Positions 7,244 to 14,519 of a stretch of 16,040 bases of DNA are shown here, in pieces. Position numbers and translations under genes: made by a program. Source of the stretch: an uncultured Clostridia bacterium (GTDB lineage Bacteria; Bacillota; Clostridia; Christensenellales; Borkfalkiaceae); contig CAKQKQ010000040.1 of assembly GCA_934249265.1 (NCBI GenBank), forward strand, positions 1 through 16,040. The letters run 5' to 3'. The first letter of the stretch is position 1. Every line of letters starts with the position of its first letter. The notes below the pieces were generated by a model. That model saw only the letters and a list, made by a program, of their open reading frames with translations, made no database searches and was not told the DNA's origin.

Positions 7244-8905
7244 TTAGCCTTGAACAAAAACGTGTTCTTCGGGTTTCCATTTAGAGTTGAAAATTTTGAA
7301 ATTACCCATATAAGAATCTTCGTCGAAAATATTGTCTTTAGTGAGTTTTACGCCGTTTCTATATAAGTTTTCCAAATAGAAATTGCCCAAAATCGCGTCG
7401 GCGTGCGCAAGGTCTCTGTCATAAGCCCTGAACATATAACCCGCCACGTTGGTCGCTTTTATGTTTTTAAAGTGAATATTATCTATGGTTTTTCCTTGTT
7501 CGGTAAGACCTACGTTGATTACCGCATTGCTTTCGCAACGATAAACCTCGATATCCTCAAAATATACGTCGGTAACGGAATAATAATGGTCGCCGAGTTG
7601 AATTGCGAGCGCGCCGAGTCTTTCGTGCCAATTTGACAACGCAAAACCTACGCTGCAATTTTTGAAATATACGTTTTTAACGTCGTTGTTGGTCTCCCAA
7701 ATAACGCCGTAACCTATGCCCTTATCAGTCCAACAGTCGTTGTCGTAATAAGTTACGTTTAAAGTGCGACCGCCCGACGAAGTGGACTTTGTTTCCATTG
7801 CGTCGTCGCCCGTACGCACGAAACATTTTGTAACGTAAGAGTCTTGACAGTCGGAAAGCATAATACCGTCCGAATAAGTGCGGTAACCGTAAAGCATTAC
7901 ACCCTCGATATGTACGTTTTTACAAGCGGTGAAACAAAGCGTCCAACTGTTGCTATTGATGGAAATTATGTCTTCTACTACGAAATTGTCCGAACTTGTG
8001 AAATTGAACGTGCCTTTTAACTGTGCTCCGTCGGCGGGAAGAACTGCGCCCGCATCTGCCGAAAAGTCGATTATGCCGTGACCCGAGATTTTTATATTGT
8101 CTACGCCGTAACTGTTTATTACCGAAGCATACGCGCCTTCGCCGTTTTCGTCGTTTCCGGGGTACGCCTCGAGATATGCTCCGTCTTCAAAATACAACCA
8201 AATATTTGACGCACTGATTTGTATGGAAGAAACGAGGTGTCTGCCGCGTTTAAACACGTAAACGGTGTTTTCGTTTGTAAGTTTTGTGTCGGCAACGTTG
8301 TGTTTGCCCGCCTCGATTTCTTGCTTGGTGTAGCCGTCGGGCAAAACGAGTTCGTCCTTTTCGTATACGTAAACCGTCAAGCCCTCGCTCGATGCCCTAT
8401 TGAAAGCAAAAGTAAACGAACCGAAGTCGTTGAGTTTCGCGCTTACCGTATCGCCCTTAATAGTAGCCGTAATGCCGCGTTTTTCGGGCAAAACCACAAC
8501 CGAAGGGTTGCGTTCGTATAAAGACATGTTTGCGTCTCTTGCGGTGAGAACCACGTCGAGACTGAATTTTTTGTCTTTTTCTTGTTTTTCGACTACTACG
8601 CACGCAAACGAGTGCAAATTGTGACCGCATCTCGTGGAATAAACGGGAATATTTACCCCGTCAACCGTCATCGTAAAGTACGGCGAAACGATTATTCCGT
8701 TGTCAACGGGCTCGTTGTCCTTGATTTCGGAATAATATAAATCGGGGTCTTCTAAATCTTCGATTTGGTCGTACTCGATGCCGTGCACGTTGCACTTTGT
8801 GTAACTTTCTTTGGGTTTGTCGTTTTTATTATCTTTGCCGCAACCTACGCCGAAAAACAAACTAAGCGACAAAATGGCGGTCAAAAGTATGCTTAATTTT
8901 TTCAT
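7244..8905 (-). CDS. GH28-like right-handed beta-helix lipoprotein, copy B
   Basis: This 553-residue lipoprotein has lipobox FGVGC (Cys22), the same N-terminal beta-sandwich and the same beta-helix as copy A. Much of the catalytic region is unchanged from A: SDGIMLSDC (Asp346), TGDDAMETKS (Asp367, Asp368), then DKGIGYG (Tyr399) and Glu404. The position expected for RIK reads AIQLGDH. Identity to A is high along the whole length, far above that to C or D, and includes the signal peptide start and the GAGGT ribosome binding site. A and B are therefore a recent tandem duplication. The start at 8905 is fixed by GAGGT at 8911-8915, which begins just after the copy C stop codon, so translation is probably coupled to C. 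The role is surface glycan degradation with unknown specificity. Differences from A cluster in the loop around residues 250-300, a plausible place for altered binding. Confidence 0.83.
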   Translation of the reverse strand: MKKLSILLTAILSLSLFFGVGCGKDNKNDKPKESYTKCNVHGIEYDQIEDLEDPDLYYSEIKDNEPVDNGIIVSPYFTMTVDGVNIPVYSTRCGHNLHSFACVVVEKQEKDKKFSLDVVLTARDANMSLYERNPSVVVLPEKRGITATIKGDTVSAKLNDFGSFTFAFNRASSEGLTVYVYEKDELVLPDGYTKQEIEAGKHNVADTKLTNENTVYVFKRGRHLVSSIQISASNIWLYFEDGAYLEAYPGNDENGEGAYASVINSYGVDNIKISGHGIIDFSADAGAVLPADGAQLKGTFNFTSSDNFVVEDIISINSNSWTLCFTACKNVHIEGVMLYGYRTYSDGIMLSDCQDSYVTKCFVRTGDDAMETKSTSSGGRTLNVTYYDNDCWTDKGIGYGVIWETNNDVKNVYFKNCSVGFALSNWHERLGALAIQLGDHYYSVTDVYFEDIEVYRCESNAVINVGLTEQGKTIDNIHFKNIKATNVAGYMFRAYDRDLAHADAILGNFYLENLYRNGVKLTKDNIFDEDSYMGNFKIFNSKWKPEEHVFVQG

Positions 8906-8910
8906 TTTTC

Positions 8911-8919
8911 ACCTCATTA
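8911..8919 (-). promoter_or_regulatory. Copy C stop next to copy B ribosome binding site
   Basis: The copy C stop TAA (8917-8919) is followed after one base by GAGGT (8911-8915), five bases before the copy B start. The 11-nt gap implies one transcript and probable translational coupling of C and B. Confidence 0.7.
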
Positions 8920-10590
8920 AACAGAAGGATTTGTGTTTACTTTTATCGCGCTTTTAAGGAACTTAAAGCCGTCGTCAAGAGCAACGTTTTTATAGTCGTC
9001 GATATTGTCGGCGGTAATCGCTACGCCCGCAAAATTGATGTTGTCGAGATATAATCCGCTGATTTTGCAGTTTGAAGCGGATACGCCGTCGCCCTTTCTC
9101 ATTACTACGCTTAAACAATAAACGTCTCTTTGAGTTTTTCTCGCGTATTTCAAGGTGATGTTTTTGAAATAAATATTTTTAATCGTACCGCCTTCGGTTG
9201 CTGTCAATGCGCGGTTATATACGCTTAAAAGAGCGCAAGATGCGGAATATACTTCTATATCTTCAAAGTGAATATTGCTCCACGTGCTGTTTTTGTTAGA
9301 GCCCATTTGCATTGTGCAACAACCCAAATGCTCGCTCCAAGCAGCCTGTGCAAAACCGACGGAGTTGTTTCTGAAATAAACGTCGCCGGCATCGTGAATA
9401 GCCTCGTAAATTAAGCCGTAAGCGATACCTTTATCCGTCCATACGCAGTTGTCTTCGTATACTACGTTTTTGGTATAACAGTCGTCTGCGTCAACCGAAG
9501 TGAACGATTTAACTTCTATCGCGTCGTCGCCCGTGCGGACGAAATTGTCGGTTGCGGTGCTGTCTTGACAGTCGGAAAGCATTATTCCGTCGGAGAAAGT
9601 ACGATAACTGAAGAACATACAACGAGTTATTTTAACGTTTTTACTATAACTTGCGCACATCGTCCAATTGTGAGAGTTTATGGTGATGATACCCTCGATT
9701 TCGACGTTGTTTGCTCTGCTTACAGAGTATGCGCCTTTGTTTTTAGCCTCGCCGCCAACGCATTGAGAATAATCGAAAATCGCACGACCGAGCACTTTTG
9801 TGTTTTTAACGCCCGTAAGAGCCAACGTCGCATAATAATCGCGCTCGAACGCCTCGTATACCCTTATGTAAACGCCCCTTTCAAAGTATAAAATACTGTT
9901 TGACGGCACGCTTATTGAAGTGATATCGTATACGCCCGATTTAAAGTTGTAAACCGTGTTTTCCGCTGTGAAAGTGGTGTCTTCCCTTTCATAAGTGCCG
10001 GGTTCGATATCTACTTTGTTGTAGCCTTCGGGAATTTTGAGCGTGGAAAGCGGCGCAACGTATAACGTGAGTGCTTTGTCGGGTTCTTCGTCGAAAACGA
10101 ACGAATAACTGCCGTATTTGTGCAACGTACAAGTAGCGGTCGAGTCGGCAAACTGCGTCTCTACGCCGAGTTTTTCGGGGAGTACCGTTACTCTTTCTTT
10201 TGAATTGTCGAGTATTTTTAAAGATACGTCGAGATTAAATTCGCCGTCGGAGGCTTTGGTGTCAATATCGACCCATGCGAACGAGTGAACGTTTTTGCCG
10301 CATCTCGCCGAATAAACTTCGACGTTTTTGCCGCCTACGGTGAGTTTGTGCCAAATGCCCTTTACAAAGCCGTAATCCTTTGGAAGGTCGTCTTTGTTTT
10401 CGTTAAGGAACGCGTCCATGTCGCTTCTTGTGTTGACTTGCTCGTACGCAACGGGCGTAACGGTACAAGTCGGGTCGGGTTTGGGCGGTTCGCTGTCTTT
10501 TCCGCCTTGATTACCTCCGCCACCGCAAGAAATTGCGAATATCGAAGAAAAACATAAGCAAATAAGCAAAATTTTCTTGATAAGTTTCAT
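8917..10590 (-). CDS. GH28-like right-handed beta-helix lipoprotein, copy C
   Basis: This 557-residue lipoprotein has signal peptide 1-21 and lipobox FAISC (Cys22), followed by a Gly-rich linker. The N-terminal beta-sandwich landmarks are diverged but aligned (HKLTVGGKNVEVY, VHSFAWVD, VTVLPEK). The helix domain holds SDGIMLSDC (Asp334), TGDDAIEVKS (Asp355, Asp356), IAYG (Tyr391) and Glu396. Where RIK would fall it reads TMQMGSN, as in copy D. An extra paired-Cys CC precedes this motif in C and D only, so C and D share features absent from A and B. GAGGGAG lies nine bases before the 10590 start. The gene follows a 243-bp AT-rich gap and probably opens the second half of the locus. The role is surface polysaccharide cleavage, with the substrate not determined. 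Confidence 0.82.
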   Translation of the reverse strand: MKLIKKILLICLCFSSIFAISCGGGGNQGGKDSEPPKPDPTCTVTPVAYEQVNTRSDMDAFLNENKDDLPKDYGFVKGIWHKLTVGGKNVEVYSARCGKNVHSFAWVDIDTKASDGEFNLDVSLKILDNSKERVTVLPEKLGVETQFADSTATCTLHKYGSYSFVFDEEPDKALTLYVAPLSTLKIPEGYNKVDIEPGTYEREDTTFTAENTVYNFKSGVYDITSISVPSNSILYFERGVYIRVYEAFERDYYATLALTGVKNTKVLGRAIFDYSQCVGGEAKNKGAYSVSRANNVEIEGIITINSHNWTMCASYSKNVKITRCMFFSYRTFSDGIMLSDCQDSTATDNFVRTGDDAIEVKSFTSVDADDCYTKNVVYEDNCVWTDKGIAYGLIYEAIHDAGDVYFRNNSVGFAQAAWSEHLGCCTMQMGSNKNSTWSNIHFEDIEVYSASCALLSVYNRALTATEGGTIKNIYFKNITLKYARKTQRDVYCLSVVMRKGDGVSASNCKISGLYLDNINFAGVAITADNIDDYKNVALDDGFKFLKSAIKVNTNPSV

Positions 10591-10833
10591 ATAATTTTCT
10601 CCCTCTATATTTAATTCTTTAAATTTTTCCCTTTGTTTTTTTAACGTTTTAAATTGTTTTTTACGTTTTAAAATTTTTCCCTTGATTTTAAAAATTTTTC
10701 CTTTATTTTTAGTCGTTAAAGTTTTTAAATTCCAATAAAACGCCGCGGCAACAGCCGCTTTTTAGACGTAATTGCGCCGTAAAACGCGGTTTTTATTAAA
10801 ATTTTATACCGCAAGGCGTGTTTTAGCCGAAAT
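10591..10833 (-). repeat. AT-rich gap with three direct repeats and weak stem-loops
   Basis: This is the largest gap in the locus. A roughly 20-bp unit with core AATTTTTCC[CT]TT on the plus strand occurs at 10616-10635, 10666-10685 and 10686-10705, the last two adjacent. A shorter ACGTTTTAAA unit is repeated between them. Nearer the copy D stop there are two weak stems. GCGGC/GCCGC (10745-10758) has a four-base loop. GCGGT/ACCGC (10786-10812) is followed in the transcribed direction by GTTTT. These could give partial termination after copy D. A promoter for copy C may lie here, but no clear -35/-10 pair stands out in such AT-rich DNA. Confidence 0.45.
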
Positions 10834-12525
10834 TTAATTGGATTTTGTGTTTATGTGTAAATATCTATCGACATCGTAACCGCCCGAAACGTATTTATAA
10901 TCGACGTATTTATAATCTGCATTGTCTTCCATGTTTTCTTTCGTGAATTTAGTTCCGTTTGCTACGATGTTATCCAAATACAAATCGTAAATAAAACAAT
11001 TTTCGCTGTCGTACGTTTGCAAGTGAAGTATGCTGCCGTAATTGATTTTTGCGGTTATGTTTTTGAAGTAAATGTTTCTCACTATGCCGTAACCTTCGCC
11101 TCTGCCGCCGCTACCGCCGATGTATACGTTTAAAAGCCCGGGAGTTTTGCTGAAATATACTTCCATATTTTTGAAAGTTATGTTTTTCATGGTCGCGCCC
11201 TTTCTGTTGCCCATTTGAATTACGCAACAGCCGAGGTGATTGCTCCACGTACCCGTGGCAAAACCTACCGAGTTATCCTCGAAACGCACGTCTTGAGTGT
11301 CGTAATTGGACTCGTAAATACAACCGTAAGCAACGGCTTTGTCCGTCCATGCGGCGTTGTATCTAAACAATACGTTTTGGGTTTGTCTGCCTTGGCTTGT
11401 GGTCGATTTAGTCTCGAAAGCGTCGTCGCCCGTGTGAATAAAGTTGTACTCTACAACGGCGTTTTGACAGTCGGAAAGCATTATTCCGTCGGCGAACACC
11501 CTATAAGCGAAAAACATACAAGTGTTGACTTCAACGCCTACGCATGCGTTCATACACAGCGTCCAAGTTTGTGAATTGATAATCGTTATTCCGCTGAAAG
11601 AAGCATCGTATACACAGTCGAAATTGATGCCGCCTTTGTTGTTGTAATAACCCGCGGGAACTTCGCCGCCGCAGCACGCCGAGAAATCGAGCAAGCCTCT
11701 GCCCGCAACTTTTATGTTGTTGCCTTTTGCATAAATAGCGTTTGTACCCGCTCCGTTTTTTGCCGGCATAACTTCGATATAAGCGTTTCTGTCGAGATAT
11801 AAAATCGTGTCGGAAGAAAGCCTTATGCTGTCGGTGTTGTATTTACCCGCTTTAAAATAATATACGGTGTTCGGCTCGCTGAAAGTCGTTTTGCTTGCGT
11901 CGTCCGAGTAGTCGTCGGGTTCAATATATTTTACAGTGTAATTTGCAAAAAGTTTAGAAGTATCCTCTTTTTTTGCTATCATCAAAGTCAACGCTTCTTC
12001 GGGAGATTTGTCAAACGCGAACGAATAAGAACCGTAAGCGTTTAACCTTGCTTTTACCGTGGCGTTGCCGTTTTCTTTTGAAATTTCAGCGGTCACGCCC
12101 GTGCTTTCGGGAAGAACCACCACTTCGGGTTTATACCCCGATAAATGGTTACTTAACTCTCTTGCGGTGATTTCCGCGTCGATATAAAACGTCTTGGTTT
12201 CGTCGATTTCCTCTACGTCTATCATAGCGAACGAGTGTATGCCGCTCGCCGTACGCGAAGCGTAAACGGGCACGTCTTTGCCGTTTAATTTCATCGTGTA
12301 ATACGGACTTAAAATAACTCCGTCTTCTGTGGGAAGATTTGTGCTTACCGCGCTTTGATATTCCGCGTCGTCGGTTACGTCTTTAACGTCGTAAACGGCG
12401 TATTCTAAATTGCAATTGGGTGTTGCCGATACAGGCGGTTTTTTGTTGTCGTTGCCGCATGCCGCAGCGGTGAAAATTGTGGACATACAAATAATTGCTC
12501 CTAAAATTTTACAAAGTTTACGCAT
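10834..12525 (-). CDS. GH28-like right-handed beta-helix lipoprotein, copy D
   Basis: This 563-residue lipoprotein has lipobox TAAAC (Cys23). The N-terminal beta-sandwich (LSPYYTMKLNGKDVPVY, IHSFAMID, VVVLPES) precedes the beta-helix. The active-site region reads ADGIMLSDC (Asp346), TGDDAFETKS (Asp367, Asp368), VAYG (Tyr400) and Glu405. The RIK position reads VIQMGNR. It is the first beta-helix gene of the array and belongs to the ABC permease operon. AGGAGGA (12531-12537) overlaps the permease stop codon, six bases before the 12525 start. This tight link suggests that its product makes the sugar taken up by the transporter. The C-terminus carries a short repeat, DYKYV twice, encoded by a 15-bp tandem duplication. 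Glycosidase activity is inferred from fold and aspartates, and specificity is unknown. Confidence 0.82.
   Translation of the reverse strand: MRKLCKILGAIICMSTIFTAAACGNDNKKPPVSATPNCNLEYAVYDVKDVTDDAEYQSAVSTNLPTEDGVILSPYYTMKLNGKDVPVYASRTASGIHSFAMIDVEEIDETKTFYIDAEITARELSNHLSGYKPEVVVLPESTGVTAEISKENGNATVKARLNAYGSYSFAFDKSPEEALTLMIAKKEDTSKLFANYTVKYIEPDDYSDDASKTTFSEPNTVYYFKAGKYNTDSIRLSSDTILYLDRNAYIEVMPAKNGAGTNAIYAKGNNIKVAGRGLLDFSACCGGEVPAGYYNNKGGINFDCVYDASFSGITIINSQTWTLCMNACVGVEVNTCMFFAYRVFADGIMLSDCQNAVVEYNFIHTGDDAFETKSTTSQGRQTQNVLFRYNAAWTDKAVAYGCIYESNYDTQDVRFEDNSVGFATGTWSNHLGCCVIQMGNRKGATMKNITFKNMEVYFSKTPGLLNVYIGGSGGRGEGYGIVRNIYFKNITAKINYGSILHLQTYDSENCFIYDLYLDNIVANGTKFTKENMEDNADYKYVDYKYVSGGYDVDRYLHINTKSN
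10889..10918 (-). repeat. 15-bp tandem duplication inside copy D
   Basis: Two adjacent 15-bp units (10889-10903 and 10904-10918) differ only in the last base. They encode two copies of a YKYVD-type motif near the C-terminus. The reading frame is kept, and this looks like a small slippage duplication. Confidence 0.6.
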
Positions 12526-12530
12526 ATATT

Positions 12531-12538
12531 TCCTCCTA
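12531..12538 (-). promoter_or_regulatory. Permease stop codon overlapping the copy D ribosome binding site
   Basis: The stop TAG (12536-12538) runs into AGGAGGA, a near-perfect Shine-Dalgarno site six bases before the copy D ATG. Only ten bases separate the two genes, so co-transcription and coupled translation are very likely. Confidence 0.8.
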
Positions 12539-13435
12539 TTCTTTTACCGAGCCGACCATTACGCCTTTAACGAAGTATTTTTGGAAGAAAGGATATATAC
12601 AAAGTATGGGCGTAATAGAAACCATAATCATCGCGGCATTGTTGCCTTGCGAATAAAGTTTTGTTCCGTCGAGGTCGAATTTACCGTCGTAAGCGTTGCC
12701 GTCAAGTGCCATAAGGGCGTTTCTCAAAGCGAGTGCCAAGGGATAAAGATCGGTACGTTGTCTTAAAAAGAACGACGGCCAATACCATGCGTCCCAATTG
12801 CCGACGATAAGCCAAAGCATTACCGTGGCTATGCCCGCTTTTGACAACGGCAAAACGAATTGGAACAATATTCTAAATTCGCTTGCTCCTTCAATACGGC
12901 AAGATTCCAAAATACTTTCGGGTACTTGCAAGAAAAAGTTTCTTAAAATAATCATGTTGAATGTGTTTGTTCCGAAAGGAATAATCAAACACCAAAGGTT
13001 GTTGATGCCCAAAAGTTTTTCTACCGTGAGGTAAAACGGAATAATACCGCCGCTGAAAAACATGGTTATGATTATTAAAGTGAAAAATACTTTAAGTCCG
13101 GGGACGTTTTTCCTTGAAAAAGCGAACGCGCCGAACGACGTAAGCACAAGCGAATATAAGGTGGTGACTACGGTGAGAAATACCGACACCATAAACGCTT
13201 GACCTATGTTTTGTTTTCCGAATATGAATTTGTATGCCTCAATGTGAAATTCCCTCGGGATAACGAAGAGTTTTGCTCTCAAGAAATCGCCTTTTGAAGC
13301 GACCGAAAGCAAAAGTTCGTACAGCATGGGGAATAAACACAATAAGCCGAAAATCGTAAGAACGGTGTAATTTATAATATCGAAGGCATTAACTTTAGGT
13401 TTTAGCAAACTGCCTTGTTTTTTCTTGTTTTGCAT
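12536..13435 (-). CDS. Carbohydrate ABC transporter permease, YtcP/LplC (MalG) type
   Basis: This 299-residue inner-membrane permease has six hydrophobic segments (about 20-45, 78-103, 114-137, 147-168, 198-220 and 268-285). The cytoplasmic EAA loop reads ESCRIEGAS...LPLS (177-198) and would contact the ATPase subunit. The C-terminus GVMVGSVKE closely matches the ending typical of YtcP-family permeases. It pairs with the LplB-type permease upstream to form the channel for oligosaccharide import. A GTG at 13450 could extend the frame by five codons. The AAGGAGGTG site (13448-13456) overlaps that GTG, however, so the ATG at 13435 is the more likely start despite a long 14-base spacer. The gene begins 19 bases after the LplB-type stop and is followed immediately by copy D. 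The ATPase is absent here. In this class it is often a shared MsmX-type protein encoded elsewhere. Confidence 0.92.
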   Translation of the reverse strand: MQNKKKQGSLLKPKVNAFDIINYTVLTIFGLLCLFPMLYELLLSVASKGDFLRAKLFVIPREFHIEAYKFIFGKQNIGQAFMVSVFLTVVTTLYSLVLTSFGAFAFSRKNVPGLKVFFTLIIITMFFSGGIIPFYLTVEKLLGINNLWCLIIPFGTNTFNMIILRNFFLQVPESILESCRIEGASEFRILFQFVLPLSKAGIATVMLWLIVGNWDAWYWPSFFLRQRTDLYPLALALRNALMALDGNAYDGKFDLDGTKLYSQGNNAAMIMVSITPILCIYPFFQKYFVKGVMVGSVKE

Positions 13436-13447
13436 AGTCTTGCCAAG

Positions 13448-13456
13448 CACCTCCTT
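13448..13456 (-). promoter_or_regulatory. Ribosome binding site for the YtcP-type permease
   Basis: AAGGAGGTG overlaps the LplB-type stop codon (13455-13457). It lies on top of the candidate GTG start, which rules that codon out in practice, and 14 bases before the ATG at 13435. Confidence 0.65.
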
Positions 13457-14426
13457 AGTCTAACGAATACATGCTGTATCCGTTGATTTTTTTTGTAATA
13501 AAGTTGCCCGTTATAAGCAAAATGAAGTTTATTACGTTTTTAAACAAGCCGACGGCGGTCGAGAAACCGAAGTTGCCCTCCATTGCTTGTTTATACACGA
13601 GGGTGTCGATAATTTCGGCTTTCTCGAGTATTCCGTCATTATATAAATTGTATACGGGGTCGAAACCCGCATTCATAATGTTTCCGATTTGAAGAATTAA
13701 ATTTATGGTGATAAGCGGCACAAGACTCGGAAGCGTAATATATTTTACGTGACCCCATCTGCCCGCTCCGTCTATCGTTGCCGCCTCGTAAAGCGACGGC
13801 GAAATTCCGCTTATGGAAGCGATATATATGACTGTTCCCCAGCCCATACCTTTCCATAGTTCGGTCAAAATAAGTATTGTATAAAACGAGTCGGTTTTTA
13901 GTAAATAGTTTTCTCTTTTACCGCCGAGCGCATCGACAATATTGCTCACTAAGCCGTCGTCTGCCCTAAGCATTTGTTTTACTATACCGCCGATTATTAT
14001 CCATGAAATAAAGTACGGTAAATACATCATCCATTGAAAGGTCTTTTTGCACCAATTTACTCTTATTTCGTTTAATAAAAGAGCGAGAATTATAGGCGCG
14101 GGGAAACAAAAAATCAACTTTAAAAAACTTATGGACAAAGTGTTTCTGAGCGCGCGAACCATATTCGGCGTTTCAAAAAAGTCGGCAAAATATTTCCACC
14201 CTACCGACGGGCTGCCGAGTATGCCGTAACGAGGAAGATAATCTTTCCAAGCAAGCGCGATACCGTACATAGGCACATAACTGAATATTATGTACGCGAT
14301 TAAAACGGGCAACAACATAAGATAAATTTGCCAATTGAGTTTTACCCTTGACAAAAATAATTTTTTCTTATCGTTTCCCGCCATATTATATTCTAATTTC
14401 GTTTCCCGTTTTTTATTTTCCATCAT
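13455..14426 (-). CDS. Sugar ABC transporter permease, LplB (MalF) type
   Basis: This 323-residue integral membrane permease has a basic, hydrophilic N-terminus of about 30 residues and six hydrophobic segments (about 33-58, 97-118, 132-150, 182-206, 229-252 and 295-311). The LMLLPVLIAYIIFSYVPMYG start is characteristic of LplB proteins. The EAA loop is EAATIDGAGRWGHVKYITLP (214-233), a textbook match to the consensus. It forms the transmembrane channel with the YtcP-type partner. Two adjacent ATG codons (14426 and 14423) are possible, and AGGAG at 14430-14434 is better spaced from the second. In this family a solute-binding lipoprotein gene normally sits beside the permeases, but none is present up to the window edge. 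A strong stem-loop stands 45 bases upstream of the start, so expression may depend on read-through or on a weak local promoter. Confidence 0.93.
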   Translation of the reverse strand: MMENKKRETKLEYNMAGNDKKKLFLSRVKLNWQIYLMLLPVLIAYIIFSYVPMYGIALAWKDYLPRYGILGSPSVGWKYFADFFETPNMVRALRNTLSISFLKLIFCFPAPIILALLLNEIRVNWCKKTFQWMMYLPYFISWIIIGGIVKQMLRADDGLVSNIVDALGGKRENYLLKTDSFYTILILTELWKGMGWGTVIYIASISGISPSLYEAATIDGAGRWGHVKYITLPSLVPLITINLILQIGNIMNAGFDPVYNLYNDGILEKAEIIDTLVYKQAMEGNFGFSTAVGLFKNVINFILLITGNFITKKINGYSMYSLD

Positions 14427-14471
14427 TGTCTCCTGTAAACGGTTGAAGTTGTTTTAAAAATAAAATTTTTT

Positions 14472-14503
14472 GTTTGGCAAGCGACTAAGGTCGCTTGCCA
14501 AAC
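14472..14503 (-). terminator. Strong stem-loop between the surface protein and ABC genes
   Basis: A perfect 14-bp inverted repeat (GTTTGGCAAGCGAC / GTCGCTTGCCAAAC) with a four-base loop lies 16 bases after the surface-protein stop. It is the strongest hairpin in the window. In the transcribed direction it is followed by six or seven A residues and then TTTTATTTTT, so the U run is displaced from the stem. It may terminate inefficiently or act as an mRNA end-protecting or processing structure. It marks the boundary before the ABC-transporter operon. Confidence 0.6.
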
Positions 14504-14519
14504 GGTTAGTTAAAAATGA

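Noticed and set aside
13448..13450. GTG start for the YtcP-type permease
   Set aside because: The Shine-Dalgarno sequence overlaps this codon, leaving no spacer. The ATG 15 bases downstream is more plausible.
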